Positions 15,739 through 19,992 of a DNA stretch of 19,992 bases are shown one piece after another. The position numbers and the translations under genes are program-made. Position 1 is the stretch's first letter; every line of letters starts with the position of its first letter. Origin of the DNA: DATAEY01 sp038199035 (GTDB lineage: Bacteria; Actinomycetota; Thermoleophilia; Solirubrobacterales; Solirubrobacteraceae). The notes beneath the pieces were generated by a model. That model was not told the origin of the DNA. It saw only the letters and a list, made by a program, of their open reading frames with translations, and did not search any database. The stretch covers positions 1-19,992 of the forward strand of contig JBBPZM010000006.1 in the NCBI GenBank assembly GCA_038199035.1, written 5' to 3'.

Positions 15739-15767
15739 CTCCTAGTCGGGGCGGCGGCGACTGTCAG
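15739..15767 (-). promoter_or_regulatory. Candidate osmC promoter
   Basis: On the minus strand CTGACA (15767-15762) matches TTGACA at five of six positions, followed by a 17-bp spacer and TAGGAG (15744-15739). A second box, TAGCCT (15738-15733), lies directly after. The -35 overlaps the end of the DUF1015 gene. Confidence 0.45.
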
Positions 15768-17017
15768 TCCTCGAGGGGGTTGAGGACCAGGCCGGTGGCC
15801 AGCTTGGGGTAGAAGAACGTCGACTTGGGCGGCATGTTCTCTCCTGCGGCCGCTACCTCGCGCACCTGCTCCACCGGGGTCGGGCGCATGAAGAAGCCGG
15901 CGTCGTACTCGCCGCTCTCCACGAGCCTCAGGGCCTCGTCGGTGCTGCGCGCGTAGCCGAGCCCCGCGAGGTGGGAGATGTCCTCCTCGGTCATCCCGAG
16001 CGCGTCCTCGAGCAGCAGCTTCTCGAGGACTGCGGTGTCGAGGTGGCGATAGGCCTCGGAGCGGCCGTCCAGGGCGGCGTCGGCGACGCCCTGGTCGCGC
16101 AGGCGCAGCCGAAACGGCCGACGGAAGTGGGAGTCCATGTAGCCGAGCTGCAGCGGCCCGGGATCGACGGGCGCCAAATCTTCTCGGGCGATCTCCTCGA
16201 TCTCGAAGTCCCGGCGGATGGCCCTGGCCAGCGCTTCCTGGCGCTCGGAGTTGAGGCCCCGCACCAGCCGGTGGGTGGGGAAGATGGTCAGGCCTGGATC
16301 CTCGAGCGCCACCAGGCAGGCCAGCACGTACCGGTGCGGGCCCTCGCCGCCGATCTCGTCGGCGTACACGCGAGCGGTCTCGTAGCGGTGGTGGCCATCG
16401 GCGATCAGCAGCTCGGCGTCGACGACGGCGGTCTGGACGGCGGCGATCGCCTCGCCGTCCGACACCCGCCACACGCGGTGGACCGTCCCCTCGTCGTCGG
16501 CGGCCTCTCCCCATGGCTCCGACGCGGTCTGGGGCTCGAGCGCCGACCAGGCTGTCTGGGACGGGTCCGAGTGCAGGACGAAGATCGGCGAGAGGTTCGC
16601 GCGCGTGGCCCGCGTGAGGGCCAGGCGGTCCTCGCGCGGGCCGGGATGGGTGCGTTCGTGGGGGCGGATGCGCCCGGGGCCGTAGTCCTCGATGCGGATC
16701 CGGGCCAGGAAGCCGCGCCTGGTGCGTCGAGCGCCGTCCGGCCCCTCGTAGTCCTGGGTCACGGCCCAGAGGGCGGGCTCGGAGTCGCGCACGAGCGCGC
16801 CCTCGGCGCGCCACGCCGCCAGCGTCCGGGCTGCCGAGCCGTAGGGGTCGTCTCCGTCGGGCAGGTCCACGCGCACCACGTTGTGGGGGGACCGAGCGGC
16901 CAGGCGGGCGCGCTGCTGGGGGTCGATGACGTCGTAGGGAGGAGCGATCAGATCCTCCAGCGCCCCCGCCGCTCCCAGGTCGTAGTGGAGCGCGCTGAGC
17001 GGCTGGGCCTCGGCCAT
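15764..17017 (-). CDS. DUF1015-family protein
   Basis: This cytoplasmic family of about 400-420 residues is widespread but has no settled function known to me. The 417-residue product shows the typical conserved blocks: IAPPYDVID at 24-32, PHERTHPGPREDR at 119-131, NLSPIF at 141-146, the strongly conserved IADGHHRYETA at 205-215, and near the C-terminus MPPKSTFFYPKLATG. His/Glu/Asp-rich motifs suggest an enzyme with bound phosphate or metal, but that is inference. ATG 17017 gives the usual N-terminus; there is no Shine-Dalgarno, and TAGCCT lies 10 nt upstream. The next gene, osmC, starts 69 bp after the stop and has its own candidate promoter. Confidence 0.9.
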   Translation of the reverse strand: MAEAQPLSALHYDLGAAGALEDLIAPPYDVIDPQQRARLAARSPHNVVRVDLPDGDDPYGSAARTLAAWRAEGALVRDSEPALWAVTQDYEGPDGARRTRRGFLARIRIEDYGPGRIRPHERTHPGPREDRLALTRATRANLSPIFVLHSDPSQTAWSALEPQTASEPWGEAADDEGTVHRVWRVSDGEAIAAVQTAVVDAELLIADGHHRYETARVYADEIGGEGPHRYVLACLVALEDPGLTIFPTHRLVRGLNSERQEALARAIRRDFEIEEIAREDLAPVDPGPLQLGYMDSHFRRPFRLRLRDQGVADAALDGRSEAYRHLDTAVLEKLLLEDALGMTEEDISHLAGLGYARSTDEALRLVESGEYDAGFFMRPTPVEQVREVAAAGENMPPKSTFFYPKLATGLVLNPLED

Positions 17018-17027
17018 CGAGGCGGCC

Positions 17028-17033
17028 AGGCTA
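17028..17033 (-). promoter_or_regulatory. Candidate -10 box for the DUF1015 gene
   Basis: TAGCCT (minus strand) ends 10 nt before the ATG, with no Shine-Dalgarno between. No -35 is recognisable at the usual distance. Confidence 0.35.
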
Positions 17034-17078
17034 CTACAGGGCCAGGGGGCGATCGGCGGCGCCGAGAGCGTTGCGTCG

Positions 17079-17103
17079 GTCGGCGCGACGGGGCCGACGG
17101 CCC
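17079..17103 (-). terminator. Hairpin immediately after the CAP-domain gene
   Basis: GGGCC-GTC-GGCCC (17103-17091 on the minus strand) begins directly after the stop codon. An alternative stem, GTCGGC/GCCGAC, uses 17079-17098. No T-run follows. It may end the CAP transcript ahead of the DUF1015 promoter. Confidence 0.4.
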
Positions 17104-17646
17104 TCAGGAGCGCCGGCCGAAGTCAGTCGTGTAGACGGCCTTGCCGCCCGAGAGGACCACGCCGATGCCGACCTCGCGGAAGGAGCCGTTGAGGATGTTG
17201 GCGCGGTGGCCGGGGCTGTGCATCCAATCGTTGAGCGTCGCGGCGGGCGTGGACAGCGAGCCGGTGCCCCAGGCCAGGTTCTCGCCGACCGACCAGGCGC
17301 CGTGCGGGTTGACGTAGCGGGCCGCCATGATGCGGGAGACGAACGAGCCTCCGCCCATCGTGTCGTGCGCGAAGTAGTTGCGCTGGGCCATGTCGCGGGA
17401 GTGCCCGGCGGCCGCGGAGGCCAGGGCCCCGTTGGAGCGCAGCGAGGGCAGGTGGCGCGCCGCGCGCTCGTAGTTGATCAGGCACAGGGTCGCGTCGCTG
17501 ACGCGGTTCAGGTTCGAGTCGTTGGGCTCGGAGTAGGCGCCGGGGCACGAGTCGGCCCGGCTGGCCTGGGCCTGGGAGGCGGCCGGCAGGGCCAGCAGCA
17601 GGGCGAGGACCAGGAGGAGGGAGGTTGTCAGGCGGTGGCGTCTCAT
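17104..17646 (-). CDS. Secreted CAP (SCP/PR1) domain protein
   Basis: The 180-residue product starts with a signal peptide: basic MRRHRLTT, a Leu/Ala core to about residue 21, and likely cleavage after AQA near 27. The mature protein is a CAP domain with Cys34 and Cys55 as a possible disulfide. AGHSRDMAQRNYFAH at 80-94 holds His81, GENLAWG at 121-127 holds Glu122, and WMHSPGHRANIL at 141-152 holds His147. These are the residues that line the CAP cavity and bind metal in some members. Bacterial CAP proteins are secreted and mostly uncharacterised. ATG 17646 has GGATGAG about 5 nt upstream. The gene faces away from the tRNA across a 193-bp gap (17647-17839) in which I see only the tRNA -10 box. 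Confidence 0.92.
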   Translation of the reverse strand: MRRHRLTTSLLLVLALLLALPAASQAQASRADSCPGAYSEPNDSNLNRVSDATLCLINYERAARHLPSLRSNGALASAAAGHSRDMAQRNYFAHDTMGGGSFVSRIMAARYVNPHGAWSVGENLAWGTGSLSTPAATLNDWMHSPGHRANILNGSFREVGIGVVLSGGKAVYTTDFGRRS

Positions 17647-17824
17647 CAGGGCTCATCCGGCGGTTGCCTCTGCGCCGTTCTGGCCCCCTAATCGGCCGTT
17701 GTTCGTCCACCACCACAACGTTCACCTCAGGGGCTGGACGTTTGTTCGGGTGGAGGGTGCGACGAGTTGCTGCGCGTGCCTCCAAGCGTCCGCTTCCGCG
17801 GCCCAGACCTGGGGCGCTCGTGCC

Positions 17825-17830
17825 TATACT
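17825..17830 (+). promoter_or_regulatory. -10 box of tRNA-Pro
   Basis: TATACT lies 9 nt before the mature tRNA 5' end and is identical to the box in front of the PAP2-like gene. No clear -35 is found 16-18 bp upstream. Confidence 0.5.
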
Positions 17831-17839
17831 CGGCCGGCA

Positions 17840-17913
17840 CGGGGCGTGGCGAAGCCTGGTATCGCGTCCGCTTTGGGGGCGGAAGAACGCCGGTTCAAAT
17901 CCGGCCGCCCCGA
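17840..17913 (+). tRNA. tRNA-Pro (anticodon TGG)
   Basis: A complete cloverleaf can be drawn. The acceptor stem is CGGGGCG/CGCCCCG (17840-17846 with 17906-17912). The D stem is GCGA/TCGC around the AGCCTGGTA loop, and the anticodon stem is TCCGC/GCGGA around TTTGGGG, giving anticodon TGG. The variable loop is AGAAC, and the T stem is GCCGG/CCGGC around TTCAAAT. The discriminator base is A. CCA is not encoded (CTA follows), so it must be added enzymatically. The gene reads toward the compositionally different right end. Confidence 0.96.
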
Positions 17914-17953
17914 CTATCAGGGCCTCATTTGAACCGCCGCCAGAAGAGGCGGC
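17891..17953 (+). repeat. Inverted copy of the tRNA T-arm sequence plus a GC hairpin
   Basis: CGGTTCAAAT in the tRNA T arm (17891-17900) is repeated as a perfect 10-bp inverted copy, ATTTGAACCG (17927-17936), just downstream. Adjoining it, GCCGCC (17936-17941) and GGCGGC (17948-17953) form a 6-bp hairpin followed by ACTTTCG, which could terminate the tRNA transcript. Confidence 0.6.
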
Positions 17954-18100
17954 ACTTTCGCTCGTGGCGCCGCCGTCAAGCTGCCGTGGTAGGTCCGGCT
18001 CGGTGAGCGTGGCGAAGGGGTCCGAACCGGGTTGCAGACCCCGGAGTAGCCCGCGTCGCATCACCCACGACATCACCGCCCTTGACCGCCGACGCGAAAG
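17954..18100. other. Intergenic stretch between the tRNA and the methyltransferase
   Basis: No supported gene is present. GGGGTC (18017-18022) and GACCCC (18037-18042) make a hairpin that could end the minus-strand operon. GCGTGGCGAAG at 18007-18017 repeats 17844-17854 of the tRNA exactly (11 bp, direct). Confidence 0.4.
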
Positions 18101-18730
18101 CTAGACCGGCTTGTGGGCCGCCACACGCTCAACGATTCCCAGCTTCAGTCGCTCTACTCGGTCAACGACGAAGCCGTGTGCTTGCAGGTGCTCTAGGGGT
18201 TCGCGCACGACGTGGTCTCCCTGAAAGCGAACCATGAGCGGGTCGATCAACTTTTGCACCGCCCGGACAGCTCCGAGCGGGCTGCGGACGTGCTCGGCCA
18301 GCAGGAACCGTCCACCGGGACGCAGCACCCGCTTGACCTCTGCGACCGCAGCCCCGTCGTCGGGAATCGTGCACAGCGAAAATGTTGTTAGGACGGTTTC
18401 GAAGCTCTCATCGGGAAAGTCGAGCGCCTGGGCATCGCCCACCCGGAAGTCGGCGTCGCGCCCGAGAGCGGCGGCTCGGCGACGGGCGATCTCCACCATC
18501 GCGGGGCTCAACTCGATGCCGGTAAGGCGCACGCCCGGCGGGTAGTGCCCGAGATTGCGGCCGGTTCCTACCGCGATCTCCAGGACGTTGCCCTCTACCT
18601 GAGAGCAAACCCACTCCCGCCCGCCGCCGAGAAGCACCTTCTCGAAGAAGCCCATCTGACGGTCATAGCTTGGCGCCTCACGGTCATACAGAACCCGAAT
18701 ACGGTCCGTTTCCGCCCGCTGATCGAGCAC
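18101..18730 (-). CDS. Class I SAM-dependent methyltransferase
   Basis: The 209-residue protein has the Rossmann-like SAM-binding fold. Motif I is VLEIAVGTGRNL at 49-60, the acidic end of strand 2 is GIELSP at 71-76, motif II is near VGDAQALDFP at 97-106, and FETVLTTFSLCTI (110-122) and LRPGGRFLLAEH (136-147) follow. The N-terminus (YDREAPSYDRQMGFFE, 15-30) and overall form resemble UbiE-like and phosphatidylethanolamine N-methyltransferase-like enzymes acting on small or lipid substrates; the substrate is not readable. GTG 18730 lies 6 bp after the SHOCT gene, so it is probably the last gene of the right-end operon. Parts of the gene are near 50% G+C (for example 18361-18420), unlike genes left of the tRNA. 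Confidence 0.88.
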   Translation of the reverse strand: MLDQRAETDRIRVLYDREAPSYDRQMGFFEKVLLGGGREWVCSQVEGNVLEIAVGTGRNLGHYPPGVRLTGIELSPAMVEIARRRAAALGRDADFRVGDAQALDFPDESFETVLTTFSLCTIPDDGAAVAEVKRVLRPGGRFLLAEHVRSPLGAVRAVQKLIDPLMVRFQGDHVVREPLEHLQAHGFVVDRVERLKLGIVERVAAHKPV

Positions 18731-18736
18731 CGAAAA

Positions 18737-18976
18737 TCAGCGCCGACGCCGTCGCAGCGGCTCGGTGCTTCGCAGCAGCGACTCGCGCTCGTAGTACTCG
18801 TCCTGCGTGATCTCGCCGGTCGCGAGGCGCCGATCGAGCAGCTCGCGGGGACCGTCGAGCTGGCGACGCGGCGATGCCACTCGAATCGCCAGATAGACGG
18901 CCGTACCAATGATGGCCGCGACGAAAAGGAGCCCAAGGACCATCATCAACCCCATGCCTCCCATCATGACTCCCAT
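18737..18976 (-). CDS. Small Met-rich membrane protein with C-terminal SHOCT-like domain
   Basis: The 79-residue product begins with a Met/Gly-rich stretch (MGVMMGGMGLMM), continues into one TM helix (about 9-31), and ends with a short SHOCT-type two-helix domain (LLDRRLATGEITQDEYYERE, about 46-65) followed by an Arg-rich tail. SHOCT domains are small modules found at the ends of many membrane proteins and are of uncertain role. The start may be ATG 18976, one base after the preceding small ORF's stop, or ATG 18967, which has TAGGAT 7 nt upstream. It is packed between the small ORF and the methyltransferase. The Met-rich N-terminus could bind a soft metal such as copper; that is inference. 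Confidence 0.8.
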   Translation of the reverse strand: MGVMMGGMGLMMVLGLLFVAAIIGTAVYLAIRVASPRRQLDGPRELLDRRLATGEITQDEYYERESLLRSTEPLRRRRR

Positions 18977-18977
18977 C

Positions 18978-19085
18978 CTATCCGCGGGGACGGCCGCGTG
19001 GCCTTCTCAACGATTGCTCGCTCTGCCCGAAAACCGCATGCTGGTCGGCGTCGGAGAAGGGCCCGAATGCGACCTCCCGGCGCAT
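18978..19085 (-). CDS. Candidate 35-codon small protein
   Basis: An ATG at 19085 opens two bases after the stop of the His/Met-rich protein gene and closes with a TAG one base before the SHOCT ATG, filling the gap exactly. The product has 35 residues, begins MRREVAFGPFSDADQHAVFG and ends in an Arg/Pro-rich tail. About three quarters of its codons end in G or C. There is no good Shine-Dalgarno, so translation would rely on coupling. I do not recognise the sequence, and it may not be translated. Confidence 0.38.
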   Translation of the reverse strand: MRREVAFGPFSDADQHAVFGQSEQSLRRPRGRPRG

Positions 19086-19087
19086 GC

Positions 19088-19753
19088 CTACGACGCCGGA
19101 GCCTTGGGGTCGGTGCCGAAGCTGACAGTGATGCGTTGGCCACCGAGGAGCTCGAGCTGGCCGAAGGCGCCCGACGGCTTGCCGTTGACCCACATGCGCA
19201 TCCGTTTGGCCCCGGCAGCACGGTAGAGCCCGAGCCGATCAGCGGAGAACGGCACGCCCCAGATGGCGAAGAACTGACCGAGCGTTGTGTGCACGACGCC
19301 CTCGACATGGATGGTTCCGCTCGAGTCGTGGGTGTGCAGTCCTGCCATCTGCATGCCGTCCTTAGTCGGATCGATCCCGATGTTGGCTGGCACGAGCATC
19401 GGCTTGCCGTCCACCCAGACCGCGATGCGCGGATGGACGTGCACCGAACTGCTCATCGTGTCCATCATCGTCGGGATGCGAGCGGCCTTTCGCCGTTGGT
19501 CCAGTGTCTGGTAGTGCTGGCCGAAGGCCGCCTTCGAGCTGGCGAGAAGCTGCTCAGCCTTGGCGGAATCCGACCGAGCGCCCCCACCCCCGAGCGCGAC
19601 GGCAGCGATGACCGCGCCTATTGCGACCAGGCCGAGCGCAGAGCCACCGGCACGGCGAAGAAGGCGCTGGCGGCGTGCCTGCGCAGACAGCTCCTGCTCG
19701 CGCTCTAGCCGCTCGGCCTTGCGCTGCTCTTTCTCGCTCTGCCGACTACTCAT
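19088..19753 (-). CDS. Membrane-anchored protein with His/Met-rich extracytoplasmic domain, unknown function
   Basis: The 221-residue protein has a strongly charged, probably coiled N-terminal segment in the cytoplasm (about 1-34), one TM helix (about 36-55), and an outer domain. In that domain HVHPRIAVWVDGKP (105-118), LHTHDSSGTIHVEG (139-152) and HTTLGQFFAIWG (155-166) place six histidines (105, 107, 140, 142, 149, 155) near Met96, 97, 100, 134 and 136. This looks like a metal site, but no family function is known to me. ATG 19753 has GAGG 7 nt upstream; GTG 19756 is also possible. It starts 43 bp after the upstream fragment's stop and is followed by the small ORF, the Met-rich SHOCT protein and the methyltransferase. 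Similarity to part of a larger oxidoreductase or transport cassette is possible but not shown here. Confidence 0.8.
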   Translation of the reverse strand: MSSRQSEKEQRKAERLEREQELSAQARRQRLLRRAGGSALGLVAIGAVIAAVALGGGGARSDSAKAEQLLASSKAAFGQHYQTLDQRRKAARIPTMMDTMSSSVHVHPRIAVWVDGKPMLVPANIGIDPTKDGMQMAGLHTHDSSGTIHVEGVVHTTLGQFFAIWGVPFSADRLGLYRAAGAKRMRMWVNGKPSGAFGQLELLGGQRITVSFGTDPKAPAS

Positions 19754-19796
19754 CACGCGACCTCTTTGACCGAGCCCACACCCGGTGCAGCTGAAC

Positions 19797-19992
19797 TCAT
19801 GAGCCAGGTCGGGGCTCGCTCGACGCCGGGCGGTTCTTCGTGCCCGACGTCAAGGACCGGAGCTGCTCGGCCAGCGTGTGCTGGCGCTCGCGCAGTGCTT
19901 GCACGCTGACTTGCTCGGGGGTCGGGCGGGTACTCGACGACCGTGGAGGCGGACAGCAGGCGGAGTGCTTGCCTCGGCGCTGCTGCCACCAC
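19797..19992 (-). CDS. C-terminal fragment of an unknown protein, apparent frameshift
   Basis: The gene enters from the right edge. Reading in one frame from the edge gives a natural-looking stretch ending VVEYPPDP with mostly G/C third positions. After the C5 run (19921-19917 on the minus strand) that frame becomes A/T-ending and unlikely. A one-base shift gives EQVSVQALRERQHTLAEQL, a helical, coil-like sequence with G/C-ending codons, finishing at TGA 19799-19797. Joined, the two parts form one plausible C-terminus of about 65 residues. It may be a broken gene or a base-count error in the G5/C5 run. Too little is visible to name a family. Confidence 0.42.
   Translation of the reverse strand, partial: WWQQRRGKHSACCPPPRSSSTRPTPEQVSVQALRERQHTLAEQLRSLTSGTKNRPASSEPRPGS

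Noticed and set aside
17123..18076. Long minus-strand ORF crossing the tRNA and the CAP gene
   Set aside because: It translates the antisense of tRNA-Pro (the familiar GAAGFEP artefact) and is out of frame with the CAP protein, which has all its motifs.
17625..18104. Plus-strand ORF of 159 codons over the tRNA
   Set aside because: It reads through the tRNA sequence and has no domain-like features.
19753..19992. 79-codon minus-strand ORF at the right edge read in one frame
   Set aside because: Third-position G/C falls sharply after the C5 run at 19921-19917, so the coding frame most likely shifts there.
17840..19992. Proven genomic island with att sites
   Set aside because: Location next to a tRNA and lower G+C fit, but no integrase gene and no direct copy of the tRNA 3' end lie within the window, so it is kept as a hypothesis only.

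Overview
The window is about 20 kb of very high-G+C DNA, densely packed, with ATG/GTG starts, frequent stop/start overlaps and several start codons that lack a Shine-Dalgarno but have a TANNNT box just upstream. Together with the gene content (ECF sigma factor plus Ogt, FtsH with a PWRVEG N-terminus, beta-oxidation genes, DUF1015, CysA-type rhodanese) this suggests an actinobacterium, possibly Thermoleophilia/Solirubrobacterales. That placement is inference, because no marker gene in the window fixes it.

Layout. 1-1263 (minus): the N-terminal 421 codons of glutamine-dependent asparagine synthase, running off the left edge. 1391-4573 (plus): a PAP2/Aur1-like membrane lipid phosphatase or phosphotransferase, an abutting UPF0104/LPG-synthase-type membrane protein, and thioredoxin reductase, closed by an 11-bp hairpin shared with the convergent minus-strand genes. 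12643-4633 (minus): an 8-kb co-directional block of ftsH, thiolase, vapBC, acyl-CoA dehydrogenase, two-part 3-hydroxyacyl-CoA dehydrogenase, ECF sigma factor and ogt. Three fatty-acid beta-oxidation steps are present (no enoyl-CoA hydratase), interrupted by a toxin-antitoxin pair. 12773-14658 (plus): a small one-TM protein with an internal duplication, a short NAD-binding protein and a two-domain rhodanese. 17646-14655 (minus): secreted CAP-domain protein, DUF1015 protein, OsmC/Ohr-like protein and a CoA-pyrophosphatase-type Nudix enzyme. TrxB, rhodanese and OsmC give the middle of the window a thiol/redox flavour, and Ogt and Nudix a damage/housekeeping one.

Right end. A tRNA-Pro(TGG) lies at 17840-17913 with its 3' end facing a compositionally different stretch (parts near 50% G+C). 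That stretch is a tightly packed minus-strand operon: a frameshifted partial gene at the edge, a membrane-anchored His/Met-rich domain protein, a 35-codon small ORF that fits exactly between its neighbours, a Met-rich SHOCT membrane protein and a class I methyltransferase. I read this as accessory DNA next to a tRNA, possibly an extracytoplasmic metal-handling cassette. No integrase or att duplication is visible in the window. This segment is the most promising place for undescribed biology.
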